From JACVRW01 sp963803085 (GTDB lineage Bacteria; Actinomycetota; Thermoleophilia; Solirubrobacterales; Thermoleophilaceae), in the NCBI GenBank assembly GCA_963803085.1, contig CAWDLE010000021.1:1-64000 (forward strand): a DNA stretch of 64,000 bases. The letters run 5' to 3'. Both the position numbers and the translations under genes were made by a program. This document shows positions 42,545-50,916 of the stretch, one piece after another; position 1 is the stretch's first letter; each line of letters starts with the position of its first letter. The notes beneath the pieces are model-generated. The model saw only the letters and a program-made list of their open reading frames with translations, made no database searches and was not told the DNA's origin.

Positions 42545-42572
42545 CAGCCGCCGCACTCTAAGACAACGCTCC

Positions 42573-42592
42573 GCGCGGGGCTCCCCCCGCGC
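42573..42592 (-). terminator. Hairpin after C5-epimerase-like gene
   Basis: GCGCGGGG pairs with CCCCGCGC around CTCC, 19 bases past the minus-strand stop of the epimerase-like gene and 28 bases before the ArsA-like start. It lies where a terminator between the two minus-strand genes is expected. No T-run follows. Confidence 0.55.
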
Positions 42593-42610
42593 CTCACGCA
42601 CGGCGCCCTC

Positions 42611-44107
42611 TCAGCCCGGCCGGTTCTCCACTTCGATCTCGCCGCCGTCGCGGTCGCGCTTGCCGAGCCCGGTGCGCAGCTCCTTCGCAGCGACGCTCAC
42701 GGTGAACAGCCCCGGTCCGTGCGGGGTCCAGGTGAACGCGCCGTCGCCGCGGCGGAACGTCGCCAGGCGGCTGAAGACGAGCTTGCCGCTCGGGTTCGTG
42801 ACCCGGACCTCGATTGCCGACAGCTTCGACACGTTGAAGCGGATCGCCGCAGGCTCCTCCTCGGTCGCCACGTTCGGGCCGTTCCAGGTGAGCTCGGGTG
42901 GATCGACCTGGTAGCCACGGTAGCGGCGCGCGTAGTCGCAGTAGATCGGGCCGAGCCGGCGCTTGCACATGCTCTCCAGGAACTCGCGCAGCAGCTCGTG
43001 GTAGCCGACTGCCGACTCGTGGCCGGCGTAGTTGTAGAGCGACCAGTCACCGAGGTCGCTGTAGGGAATCTCCTGGCGCGCCTCGGGCTCCGCGGCCTGG
43101 TAGAGCCCCCGCGCACGATCGTCGTCGGCGAGCTGACCGAAGTCGTGGAGCCCGATCAGGGACTGGAGGAACGCGTTGAAGATGAACAGGCGCGGCGCGA
43201 AGGAGTACTGGAGGTAGTGCACTCCGCCGCGGAAGCCGGTGGTGCGCACGCCCGTCGGTGGGCGGGTCTCGAACGCTCCCATGGCCCGGCGGGCCGTCTC
43301 CAGGTACTTGGGCTCGCCCAGCAGCGTGGCCGCCCGCCCGAGCGCCTGGATGCCGGTGGCCTGCGCCATTCCGCTCATCCACGGGGGCGTGCCGCCGCCG
43401 AAGTAGAAGAGGTACTCCCAGGCAATGAAGTTGCGCCCGCGCTTCACCGCGAGCCTCGTCATCTCGTCGAGGATCCGGCGGAGCGCCGGCTGGTCGCAGC
43501 TCGCCTCCTTGCGCTCGCAGAACCCGTGCAGGGAATTGGCCTTCTTGAAGGTGGAGAGCGGGTGCAGCTGAAGGCCCTCGCCGGCGAAGTACTGGAAGAG
43601 GACCTCGCTGCCGCGGAAGCTCACCTGGTCGGCGGGCGCGGGGTAGGGCATGCGTGGCCAGTACTGGCGGTTGCGCTCGAGCTGGAGGAACGCCACGGGC
43701 ATGCGCGTTGCGCCGAGCCGGCGCCGCAGGGCCAGCGACTCGACGGAGGTGAGCACGTAGCGAAGCTGGGTTGCACGGGCCCCGCTGAGCCGCCTCAGCG
43801 TGCGAAGTGAGCGCACGTAGGTCGTGCGCCAGCGCCGGTATGAGGCCTTACTGATGCGCTTGCGGCGGAGCTCCTTTCTCAACGCCGAGTAGACCGCGCG
43901 GCGGCCGCTCTTAGTGGATGCGCGGGCGCGCACGCGCGAGGCGCTCGCAACGGCAGGCATCGCGAGCGCGATCTCCGCCCGAGTCGGAACGGCCGGGTCC
44001 TCCACGCGCTTGGCGTGGTCGCCGTCCACGACGATCACCTGTCCGGCGTGGGCGGGTCCGGCGAGCGTGAGCGCGGCGACTGCCGCGATCCCTGCGATTC
44101 GCTTCAT
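42611..44107 (-). CDS. Exported D-glucuronyl C5-epimerase-like protein
   Basis: The 498-residue protein has a signal peptide (MKRIAGIAAVAALTLAGPAHA) and a basic helical region (residues about 50-120). A C5-epimerase-like alpha/alpha barrel follows, with FKKANSLHGFCERKE, FIAWEYLFYFGGGTPPWMSGMAQ and GDWSLYNYAGHESAVGYHELL. The end (VRVTNPSGKLVFSR ... GPGLFTVSVAAKELRTG) is a beta domain. In animals and some bacteria the enzyme flips glucuronate to iduronate in a polysaccharide. A bacterial exopolymer is the likely substrate, with no glycosyltransferase nearby. ATG chosen because GGGG lies five bases before it. Confidence 0.75.
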   Translation of the reverse strand: MKRIAGIAAVAALTLAGPAHAGQVIVVDGDHAKRVEDPAVPTRAEIALAMPAVASASRVRARASTKSGRRAVYSALRKELRRKRISKASYRRWRTTYVRSLRTLRRLSGARATQLRYVLTSVESLALRRRLGATRMPVAFLQLERNRQYWPRMPYPAPADQVSFRGSEVLFQYFAGEGLQLHPLSTFKKANSLHGFCERKEASCDQPALRRILDEMTRLAVKRGRNFIAWEYLFYFGGGTPPWMSGMAQATGIQALGRAATLLGEPKYLETARRAMGAFETRPPTGVRTTGFRGGVHYLQYSFAPRLFIFNAFLQSLIGLHDFGQLADDDRARGLYQAAEPEARQEIPYSDLGDWSLYNYAGHESAVGYHELLREFLESMCKRRLGPIYCDYARRYRGYQVDPPELTWNGPNVATEEEPAAIRFNVSKLSAIEVRVTNPSGKLVFSRLATFRRGDGAFTWTPHGPGLFTVSVAAKELRTGLGKRDRDGGEIEVENRPG

Positions 44108-44175
44108 GTACCCCATCTGGTTGTCCAACGTCGGAAACTACATCGAGTTGCGGTGGCCCAGCTACTCTGCCCCGC

Positions 44176-45234
44176 GTGCGTCGCCTGCTATTTGCACTGC
44201 TCTTCGCCACCTTGGCCCTGGCCTCCTGCGGTGGCGGCGACGACACGGAGAACGTCCAAGACCTGCTCGACAACGCGTTCAGCTCGTCGATCAAGAGCGC
44301 CGACCTGAAGATCGACGCCTCGATCCAGCTGAAGGGCAGCCCAGGGCTCGACAAGCCCGTGCGGATCAGCGCCTCCGGTCCGTTCAGGATCAACGACGGC
44401 AAGCTGCCGTCCGCTGACATCGACCTGAAGATCGGCACTGACGGCGGCGGCCAGACCGTGACCACCGGATTCCTCTCGACGGGGGACAGGGCCTTCGTGA
44501 AGTTCCAGGACATCTACTACGAGCAGCCGGCCGCCCAGGTGGCGCAGGCCAACCGCGCGATCGCTCAGAACAAGGACAAGCGCGGCTCGCTGCGGGCTCT
44601 TGGCCTCGATCCGCGCAGCTGGCTCTCAGACGCGAAGGTCGAGGGTGACGAGGAGATCGCCGGCGTGCAGACCCGCCACGTCTCCGGGAAGCTCGACGTG
44701 GAGGCCGTGATGCGGAACCTGAACGCGTTCGTGCGCAAGTCCGGCTCGACGCTGGGCGGTGCCACCGGCCAGACGCCCCCGAAGCCGCTGAGCGAGGATG
44801 ACATCCGCAAGGTCGCGGAGGTCGTGCGCGACCCCACGTTCCACGTCTACGTCGGCAAGGAAGACGACATCATCCGGCGCGTGGCGGGCAAGATCGAGTT
44901 CGACGTGCCCGAGGAGAGCCGGGACTCGCTGGGCGGGATCCAGTCCGGAGCGATCGAGTTCGAGGTCGAGTTCTCGAAGGTGAACGGCGACCAGCAGATC
45001 GAGGCGCCCGCCAACCCGCGGCCGCTCTCTGATCTGACGACGTCACTCGGCGGGGCCGGTGCGCTTCCGGGCCTCGGCGGCGGCTCGCAGGAGACGACGC
45101 CCACGCCGCCGAGCAGCGACGGAACGACCCCCGAGGCGCAGGACTTCCAGGATTACGCGGACTGCCTCGACAAGGCGCGGCCGGAGGACACCGAGGCCCT
45201 CCAGCGCTGCGCCGAGCTGCTGCAGACCCCCTAG
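44176..45234 (+). CDS. LppX/LprG-like lipoprotein
   Basis: The 352-residue product starts with GTG and has a lipobox ALASC (Cys18). Its fold pattern follows LppX/LprAFG proteins: an SSIKSADLKIDASIQL strand, GPFRINDGKLPSADIDLKIG, the FLSTGDRAFVKFQDIYYEQP hairpin and the HVSGKLDVEAVM turn. Such proteins carry lipids across the cell envelope in mycobacteria. A Ser/Thr/Pro-rich linker and a short Cys-containing tail (DYADCLDKARPEDTEALQRC) follow. The tail may form a disulfide. It is divergent from the epimerase-like gene. Confidence 0.75.
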   Translation: MRRLLFALLFATLALASCGGGDDTENVQDLLDNAFSSSIKSADLKIDASIQLKGSPGLDKPVRISASGPFRINDGKLPSADIDLKIGTDGGGQTVTTGFLSTGDRAFVKFQDIYYEQPAAQVAQANRAIAQNKDKRGSLRALGLDPRSWLSDAKVEGDEEIAGVQTRHVSGKLDVEAVMRNLNAFVRKSGSTLGGATGQTPPKPLSEDDIRKVAEVVRDPTFHVYVGKEDDIIRRVAGKIEFDVPEESRDSLGGIQSGAIEFEVEFSKVNGDQQIEAPANPRPLSDLTTSLGGAGALPGLGGGSQETTPTPPSSDGTTPEAQDFQDYADCLDKARPEDTEALQRCAELLQTP

Positions 45235-46394
45235 ACCGGCCGTGAAACGGGGTCAGACCCCGTTTCACGGGCGCTCTTGCGCAGATCGCGCTCGGGGTCG
45301 ATGCCCCAGCGGGCCGCCAGCTCGGCCTGCTCGGGGCTCAGCTCCCAACGGTCCGGTCGCTCCTCGCCCTCGTGGTCCGGGGTGGCGCCCTTCAGCAGCA
45401 TCGAGCCGCGGTTGTCGCCCACCGCGCGGATCTCGGCCAGCTCCTCGTCGCTGAGCACGGGATCGGCCGGCACCGCGGCCAGCTCCTCGCGCTTCCGCTC
45501 GATCGGCTTGGCGCCCGCGCCCGCCTCCTGGATCAGCGTGGGCGCCACGCACTCGACAGCGTCGTGGGCCAGGTTCCAGACGCACGCGAGCTGCAACGGC
45601 GTGAGCCCATGGCGATCGGCAATCGGGCGGATCCGCTCCAGGCGCTCGCGCCCAGCCTCGACCCAGCCCTCGGGCCGGAAGCCGCGATGGTCGTGTCCCT
45701 CGAAGCCGTGTCCGGGCAGCACGTCGTCGTGGAAAAGCCCGCCGTAGTCCACCACCCGTGTGAGCACCTTCACGTCGTGCCGCGTGGCGGCGTCGAGGGC
45801 CAGCTCGCCTGGCCATGGCTCGAACGGGTTGAGGATCAGCATCGCCCAGTCGATCAGCTCTCCGTAGCGCTCGAAACAGCCGATCACGTCGAGCGTGAAA
45901 CCGTTTGCCGGCCCGGGAGCGAGCCCGAGCTCGCGCGCCAGGCCCTCGTCACGCAGCTCGCGGAGCGCCTCCCACACCTCGGGTGACTCGAAGCCGCGGC
46001 GGTCGGGGTTGTGCAGCAGCAACAGGTCGAAGGAGTCCACACCGCAGCGCTCGAGGCTGCGCTCGACCGCCATGCGCAGGTAGTCGCGATAGCCGTCGGG
46101 GCCACGGAGGCGCGGATCGGTGAAGCGCGGGAAGCCCTTCGCGCCCTCCCTTTCCCCCTCGTAGAAGTCGTGCCCGACGGCGCCCACCAGCGCAAAGTCG
46201 GAGCGCGGCACTCCCGCGAGGGCGCGGCCGAGCAGCGTGTCCGCCTCACCCGCGCCGTAGGTGTCCGCCGTGATGAGCGTGTGGATCCCGGCGCCCGGGC
46301 GCAGCAGCGCCTCGAAGCGCTCGTCGGAGATCGACTCGCCGAAGTGCATGAAGCGCCCACCGCTCCAGGTGCCGACTGCGACATGACCAAGCAT
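45231..46394 (-). CDS. Aldo/keto reductase family protein
   Basis: This 387-residue protein has the AKR barrel with ITADTYGAGEADTLLGRAL (catalytic Asp/Tyr region), SFDLLLLHNPDRRGFESPE and IADRHGLTPLQLACVWNLAH. It would reduce or oxidise a carbonyl with NADPH. It is larger than a typical AKR, with an extra carboxy segment. The last 13 residues (ARETGSDPVSRPV) are encoded by a perfect inverted repeat that looks like an inserted element. Its TAG stop shares the CTAG at 45231-45234 with the convergent lipoprotein gene. Confidence 0.8.
   Translation of the reverse strand: MLGHVAVGTWSGGRFMHFGESISDERFEALLRPGAGIHTLITADTYGAGEADTLLGRALAGVPRSDFALVGAVGHDFYEGEREGAKGFPRFTDPRLRGPDGYRDYLRMAVERSLERCGVDSFDLLLLHNPDRRGFESPEVWEALRELRDEGLARELGLAPGPANGFTLDVIGCFERYGELIDWAMLILNPFEPWPGELALDAATRHDVKVLTRVVDYGGLFHDDVLPGHGFEGHDHRGFRPEGWVEAGRERLERIRPIADRHGLTPLQLACVWNLAHDAVECVAPTLIQEAGAGAKPIERKREELAAVPADPVLSDEELAEIRAVGDNRGSMLLKGATPDHEGEERPDRWELSPEQAELAARWGIDPERDLRKSARETGSDPVSRPV
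45240..45270. repeat. Perfect 14-bp inverted repeat (GGGGTCAGACCCC type)
   Basis: CCGTGAAACGGGGT pairs with ACCCCGTTTCACGG around a CAG loop. It acts as a bidirectional terminator candidate between convergent genes but lies inside the coding end of the aldo/keto reductase. The AACGGGGTC-GACCCCGTT core resembles a palindrome I recall from many unrelated bacterial genomes. Only one copy is in the window. Confidence 0.6.
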
Positions 46395-46417
46395 GCCCTC
46401 ACTCTAAGGTCCAGATC

Positions 46418-47509
46418 GTGGATGTCGGGTCCATAGCTCCGTGGGCGGCGCTGATCGCTGCCCTGATTTTCTTCCTGTGGCTTGACCTGCACTTTTTCGC
46501 GCGCGGGCGCGAGCCGAGCTTCAAGGAGGCGATCTGGTGGTCGGTCGGCTGGTTCGCCCTGAGCCTGCTTGCGGCCATCCCAGTGCTGGTGCTCGAGGGC
46601 AGCGAGGACGCCGTCACCTACACGACGGTCTACCTGATCGAGCGCTCGCTCTCGCTCGACAACCTGTTCGTCTTCCTGCTGCTGTTCGCCTACTTCGGCG
46701 TGCCGTACCAGTACCGCCCGCGCCTGCTGTTCTTCGGGATTGTCGCCGCACTCGCCCTGCGCGGCATCTTCATCCTGGGCGGCACGGAGCTACTGGAGCG
46801 TGTGCACGTCCTGATCTATGTGCTCGGGGCTCTGTTGATCGTGCTTGCCTACCGGATCTGGCGCGGCGTGGCCGAGAACGTCGATCCCGACAAGAACCTG
46901 ATGGTGCGGCTGGTGCGGAAGATCTATCCGGTCACGGGTGAGTTCCACGGCGGCCAATGGTTCGTGAAGCGCGACGGCAGGCGCTTCGCCACTCCGATCT
47001 TCCTCTGCCTGGCGGCGATCGTGTTCGCGGACATCGCGTTCGCAATCGACTCGATCCCGGCCGCCTTCGCCATCACGCGCGACCCGCTGCTGATCTGGAT
47101 GGGCAACGTGTTCGCGCTGCTCGGCCTGAGGGCCCTGTTCGTGCTGGTGGAGAGTCTGATCGCCCGCTTCCGCTATCTCGACGAGACGATCGCCGTGGTG
47201 CTCGGGCTCGTTGGCGTGAAGCTGCTGATCGAGGACCTCGTGAAGATCGGCCCGGTGGCCAGTCTCGCGGGGATCGCGGTGGCGTTCGCGATCGGGATCG
47301 GCCTATCGGTGCGCGCCGACAGGCACGATCCGGAGGCCGAACAACACCGCCAGGAGCGGATGGAGGCGATGAACGAAGGGTCAGGACTCGTGGACGGCGC
47401 GCCAGCCGAGGAGGCCGGCGAACCCGAGCAGGCCGGCGCCGGCGACGACGTCGACAGTCGTGAGCAGGCGCGGGCCGAAGCGGTTTTGGACGAGCGCAAC
47501 CAGCACTGA
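46418..47509 (+). CDS. TerC/Alx-family integral membrane protein
   Basis: The 363-residue protein has about nine helices. It contains the paired TerC signatures VYLIERSLSLDNLFVFLLLF and FADIAFAIDSIPAAFAITRD, whose acidic residues lie in the membrane and are thought to bind metal (Mn2+ or tellurite-linked). It likely exports or senses a divalent metal. It begins with GTG 23 bases from the divergent AKR gene. The last 43 codons run antisense through the end of the LysE gene and have low-complexity Glu/Ala sequence, so the natural end may be near EAMNEGS. Confidence 0.85.
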   Translation: MDVGSIAPWAALIAALIFFLWLDLHFFARGREPSFKEAIWWSVGWFALSLLAAIPVLVLEGSEDAVTYTTVYLIERSLSLDNLFVFLLLFAYFGVPYQYRPRLLFFGIVAALALRGIFILGGTELLERVHVLIYVLGALLIVLAYRIWRGVAENVDPDKNLMVRLVRKIYPVTGEFHGGQWFVKRDGRRFATPIFLCLAAIVFADIAFAIDSIPAAFAITRDPLLIWMGNVFALLGLRALFVLVESLIARFRYLDETIAVVLGLVGVKLLIEDLVKIGPVASLAGIAVAFAIGIGLSVRADRHDPEAEQHRQERMEAMNEGSGLVDGAPAEEAGEPEQAGAGDDVDSREQARAEAVLDERNQH

Positions 47510-48013
47510 CAGCGTCGTGAAGGCGGTGAGCGTGCCGAGCGCCACACCGCCGAGCATCAGCGCGGCACCATCGGCGGACGTGGCGGCGTCGCCCACTGCG
47601 GCCGCGGATGCGGCGGTGAAGATCGCGGCCCAGGTAGCGATCGTGAGCGGGTTCGAAGCGGTGGCGGCCACCGCGGTCACGAACGCGCGTCGCGGCGAGG
47701 CGACCTCCTCCTCGGACTCGCCGCCGAGGCGCACCCGGAACGCGCTCCAGAGAGTCCGCACGCCGATCACGCCGAGCACGAGCGCGCCGATCAGGCCGAA
47801 GGCCAGGCGCAGGGCGTCGGCCTCGAGCAGGCTTGCCGCGCCGGCCAGGCCGAGCCCGGCGTAGACGAGGTCGATCAGCGCCGCGCCGGCGCCGATCGCG
47901 ACGCCGCTGGCGAGTGCTCCGCGCAGCACGCTGCGGATGCACAGCAGCGAGACCGGCCCCGGCTGGGCGCCCACGAAGAACCCGAGTCCGAACCCAACGG
48001 CGAGGGACGTCAT
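47381..48013 (-). CDS. LysE-family exporter
   Basis: This 210-residue membrane protein with six helices starts FGLGFFVGAQPGPVSLLCIR, the LysE/RhtB signature (GxxPGPxxL). It has ATASNPLTIATWAAIF in the middle and ends GLLGFAGLLGWRAV. It would export an amino acid or similar solute. It overlaps the ArsR gene start by four bases and the tail of TerC by 129 bases. It belongs to the SRPBCC-ArsR-LysE unit. Confidence 0.85.
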   Translation of the reverse strand: MTSLAVGFGLGFFVGAQPGPVSLLCIRSVLRGALASGVAIGAGAALIDLVYAGLGLAGAASLLEADALRLAFGLIGALVLGVIGVRTLWSAFRVRLGGESEEEVASPRRAFVTAVAATASNPLTIATWAAIFTAASAAAVGDAATSADGAALMLGGVALGTLTAFTTLSVLVALVQNRFGPRLLTTVDVVAGAGLLGFAGLLGWRAVHES

Positions 48014-48348
48014 GGGGACAGGCTACGGCCACGCGCGAGCTGCCGCTCGAGCGCCGCCAGGCGATCGTCCCACTGCCCTCCAACCTCGGCCATCCACTCG
48101 AGCGCCTCGGACATCGGCGCGGGGGTCGGCCGGTAGAGCACCTCGCGGCCCGACCGACGCGTGGCCACGAGCCCAGCCCCGGCAAGCGTGCCGAGGTGCT
48201 TCTGCACCGCCTGACGCGTGACCGGGAGTTCGCGGGCGAGGTCGGTTGCCGTGGCCTCGCCGTGCTGACCGAGCAGGGAGTAGAGGCTTCGGCGAGTCCC
48301 GTCCGAGAGCGCCGCGAACACGGCGTCGGCCGGATCCGCCGCTGGCAT
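48010..48348 (-). CDS. ArsR-family regulator
   Basis: The 112-residue protein is a winged helix of the ArsR type: AVFAALSDGTRRSLYSLLGQHGEATATDLA, VTRQAVQKHLGTLAGAGLVATRRSGREVLY. A short dimer helix follows. It lacks the usual Cys-x-Cys metal site and belongs to the class that is paired with an SRPBCC protein. The ATG overlaps the end of the SRPBCC gene by one base. Two GCAAC-N6-GTTGC sites upstream of the unit are the likely operators. Confidence 0.87.
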   Translation of the reverse strand: MPAADPADAVFAALSDGTRRSLYSLLGQHGEATATDLARELPVTRQAVQKHLGTLAGAGLVATRRSGREVLYRPTPAPMSEALEWMAEVGGQWDDRLAALERQLARGRSLSP

Positions 48349-48743
48349 CAGCGCAGCGCGCCGGCCGGCGCGCCACCCGCCACTGCCATCGGGCTCGCTC
48401 CACCGCCGCCGCTTCGGCCGCCGAACTCCACGGCCAGGTCGCGGCCGTCCAGGATCTCGAGCGGACGCGACTCGGTCACTCGCACTCGCGTGCCGTCTTC
48501 GGTCTCGTCGAGGTCGATCTCCACGCGGGTGGCGTCCTCGTCGGGTGCGCTCCACCAGAACACGAGGCGCCGTGGGGCGTCCGCCTCCTCGACGAAGCCG
48601 TCACGGTCGCCGGCACGGACGTCGCCCGCCTCGCGGAGCTCGATCGACGCGTCCTCGCCGAGCCACTCGGGCTGGGCCAGCGAGCGCCAGACCTCCTCCG
48701 CTTCCTCCGGCACCGTCAGCTCCCGCTCAACCGTGTGATCCAT
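48348..48743 (-). CDS. SRPBCC (AHSA1-like) domain protein
   Basis: The 131-residue protein is a START/Bet v1-like fold of the AHSA1 type. It has the start HTVERELTVPEEAEEVWRSL, then LVFWWSAPDEDATRVEIDLD and a helix near the end. Such proteins bind hydrophobic ligands and are often encoded next to an ArsR regulator that controls them. It is the first gene of a minus-strand unit. Its carboxy end is Gly/Ala rich and lacks the last helix of typical members. Confidence 0.8.
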   Translation of the reverse strand: MDHTVERELTVPEEAEEVWRSLAQPEWLGEDASIELREAGDVRAGDRDGFVEEADAPRRLVFWWSAPDEDATRVEIDLDETEDGTRVRVTESRPLEILDGRDLAVEFGGRSGGGGASPMAVAGGAPAGALR

Positions 48744-48758
48744 GAACGCCTCCGTTGT

Positions 48759-48799
48759 GCAACCGAACGGTTGCTATTGTGATGCAACCAGACAGTTGC
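48759..48799. promoter_or_regulatory. Tandem GCAAC-N6-GTTGC operator pair
   Basis: GCAACCGAACGGTTGC at 48759-48774 is a perfect palindrome. GCAACCAGACAGTTGC at 48784-48799 shares both arms. Centres are 25 bp apart. They lie in the 80-base gap between the divergent SRPBCC-ArsR-LysE unit and clpP, so the ArsR protein probably binds here and may control both directions. Confidence 0.7.
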
Positions 48800-48823
48800 A
48801 GCTTATCGGAGAGGAGCACGGAA

Positions 48824-49474
48824 ATGCAGATCGGCCGCGTACACAGCTCGTTGGTGCCGATGGTCGTGGAGCAGACCTCGCGCGGCGAGCGCTCCTTCGA
48901 CATCTACTCGCGTCTTCTGAACGAGCGGATCGTCTTCATCGGGCGCCAGATCGACGACGAGATCGCGAACCTCGTCGTGGCGCAGCTCGTCCACCTCGAG
49001 TCCGAGGATCCGGACAAGGACGTTTCCGTCTACGTGAACTCGCCGGGCGGATCGCTTCACGCCGGGCTCGCGATCTACGACACGATCCAGTACATCCGCC
49101 CAGACGTGCAGACGATCTGTTACGGAATGGCGATGTCGGCCGGCTCGCTCATCCTTGCGGGTGGAACGCCAGGCAAGCGGCTCACGTTGCCGAACTCGCG
49201 GATCCTGATCCACCAGCCCTCGTCGGGGTTCCAGGGTCAGTCGTCGGACATCGAGATCCACGCCCGCGAGGTGCTCGAGCTGCGCCGGTTGCTCGAGGAG
49301 ATCTACGCGAAGCACACCAACAGGACGATGGACGAGGTTCACGAGGACATGGAGCGCGACCGCTTCTTCAGCGCCGAGGAGGCGGTGGAATACGGGCTCG
49401 TGGACCGGATCGTGAGCGCCAGCGAGCTACATCGGCCGCCCTCGGGCTTCGCGGCCGCCGCTGCGGGCGAGTAG
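48824..49474 (+). CDS. clpP: ATP-dependent Clp protease proteolytic subunit
   Basis: The 216-residue serine protease has the catalytic triad Ser105 (GMAMSAGSLILAGG), His130 (SRILIHQPSSG) and Asp179 (ERDRFF). It also has VNSPGGSLHAGLAIYDTI and EEAVEYGLVDRIV. It degrades unfolded and tagged proteins as a 14-mer with a Clp ATPase; neither a ClpX/C gene nor a second clpP is in the window. GGAGAGGAG precedes the ATG. An upstream in-frame ATG would put residues inside the operator region and is rejected. The SAG at the active site (usually SMG) is a mild variant. Confidence 0.93.
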   Translation: MQIGRVHSSLVPMVVEQTSRGERSFDIYSRLLNERIVFIGRQIDDEIANLVVAQLVHLESEDPDKDVSVYVNSPGGSLHAGLAIYDTIQYIRPDVQTICYGMAMSAGSLILAGGTPGKRLTLPNSRILIHQPSSGFQGQSSDIEIHAREVLELRRLLEEIYAKHTNRTMDEVHEDMERDRFFSAEEAVEYGLVDRIVSASELHRPPSGFAAAAAGE

Positions 49475-49484
49475 AACACAAGGT

Positions 49485-50765
49485 GTGCGCCTGCTGCCCC
49501 TGCTGCTCGTCGTGGCCCTGCTCGTGGGCTGCGACTCCGGCGGCGACAGCAAGCCGGCACCCGAGCCGGCCCCGCCGCGGGCGATCACCGAAGCCGAGCT
49601 CGGGGAGCACCTGAGTGCGCTCCAGGAGATAGCCAACCGGAGCGACGGCACGCGCGCGGCAGGCACGCCGGGTGACCGCGCGTCCGTGGACTATGTGGCC
49701 AAGCGGCTGCGCGAGGCCGGTTGGACGGTGCGGCTCCAGCTGGTCCGATTCCCGTACTTCGACCTCACGCGCGCCTCGATGAGCATCGGCGGCCGCAGGC
49801 TGCGCGAGGCGCGCGACTTCCAGGTGCTGAGCTACTCCGGCGCCGGGCGCACGAACGGGCGGCTGCGACGCCTGAGCACCGGCTGCGAGGCCGACGAGTA
49901 CTCCGGCCTGGTCGCCGGCGACGTGCCTCTGGTGAGCCGCGGCGTGTGCTTCTTCCGCGAGAAGGCGTTCCTTGCGCAGAGGGCGGGAGCGAGCGCGCTC
50001 GTGGTGATCGACGACTCGCCCACGCAGCGAGGAGTTCCGAGCGGCACGCTCGCCGCGCCCGGAATCCGCATCCCGGTCGTACTCGTGTCGGACACACTCG
50101 CCCGTGACGGCGCCCCCGTGCGGGTGGACGTAGACGCCACGTCGGGGCGCCGTGCGACGCACAACGTGATCGCCGAGACGCCAGGCGGTGACGGCGATCG
50201 CGTCGTGATGGCCGGTGGGCACCTCGACTCCGTCCGGGGCGGACCCGGCATCAACGACAACGGCAGCGGAGCGGCGACTCTGATCGAAGCAGCCGAGGCG
50301 ATCGGCCCGAAGCCACCCGGCGCGCGGGTGCGGCTGGCCTTCTGGGGCGCCGAGGAACTCGGCCTGCTCGGGTCGCGCCACTACGTCCGCTCGCTCGACC
50401 GCGACGAGCGCCGGCGGATCAGCGCCTACCTGAACTTCGACATGGTCGGATCGCCCAATGCCGTTCCGGAGTTCTACGCCGATGGGGATGCCGAGCTCGG
50501 GCGGGTGCTGAGGCGCGCGGCCGGGCGGCCACTCGGGACGGTCGAGGCGGGAGGGTCATCGGATCACGCACCGTTCGCGGCGGCCGGCGTGCCGGTGAGT
50601 GGCCTCTACACCGGCGCAGACGAGCCCGGGCCCGGCGGGCGCCCCCGCGACGCCTGCTACCACCTGGCCTGCGACACCGTCGAGCGCGTGAACCGCCCCG
50701 TGCTGCTGCGAATGGCGCGGGCCGCGGCGGAGGCGCTCAGCCGCCTGTCCGCACGTCACAAATAA
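49485..50765 (+). CDS. M28-family metallopeptidase lipoprotein with PA domain
   Basis: The 426-residue product starts with GTG and has a lipobox LLVGC (Cys16). It then has a PA (protease-associated) insert (VPLVSRGVCFFREKAFLAQR), followed by the M28 zinc aminopeptidase core. The core contains GGHLDSVRGGPGINDNGSGA (first His, Asp), FWGAEELGLLGSRHY (Glu, Glu), NFDMVGSPN (Asp) and CYHLACDT (last His). It cleaves amino-terminal residues of peptides outside the membrane. It follows clpP by ten bases, probably on the same transcript. Confidence 0.88.
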   Translation: MRLLPLLLVVALLVGCDSGGDSKPAPEPAPPRAITEAELGEHLSALQEIANRSDGTRAAGTPGDRASVDYVAKRLREAGWTVRLQLVRFPYFDLTRASMSIGGRRLREARDFQVLSYSGAGRTNGRLRRLSTGCEADEYSGLVAGDVPLVSRGVCFFREKAFLAQRAGASALVVIDDSPTQRGVPSGTLAAPGIRIPVVLVSDTLARDGAPVRVDVDATSGRRATHNVIAETPGGDGDRVVMAGGHLDSVRGGPGINDNGSGAATLIEAAEAIGPKPPGARVRLAFWGAEELGLLGSRHYVRSLDRDERRRISAYLNFDMVGSPNAVPEFYADGDAELGRVLRRAAGRPLGTVEAGGSSDHAPFAAAGVPVSGLYTGADEPGPGGRPRDACYHLACDTVERVNRPVLLRMARAAAEALSRLSARHK

Positions 50766-50830
50766 GCGGCCCGTGGAAGATTGTCGCTCGTCTTGCGGTG
50801 AAGGGTGTGTTTGCCCGGCCGCGCGGGGTG

Positions 50831-50871
50831 CTATCGCGGATAACCGCGATATACGCGGAGAATCGCGATAG
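50831..50871. repeat. Nested palindrome with three TATCGCG units
   Basis: The outer arms CTATCGCG / CGCGATAG and inner arms CCGCG / CGCGG around ATATA form a 41-base imperfect hairpin. A third CGCGATA lies inside. It is in the gap between the convergent M28 and Cax genes, so it is not a promoter. It may be a terminator or a protein-binding site. The remainder of this 151-base gap shows nothing else. Confidence 0.5.
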
Positions 50872-50916
50872 GTCCCCGGCGAAGGCGGGCGGCGCGCCAG
50901 GGCGTGAGTTGCGACG

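Noticed and set aside
45240..45270. CRISPR repeat
   Set aside because: The palindrome occurs once, with no spacers or cas genes.
48755..48823. Longer clpP amino end from an upstream ATG
   Set aside because: The added residues are encoded by the operator palindromes, and a strong GGAGAGGAG supports the ATG at 48824.
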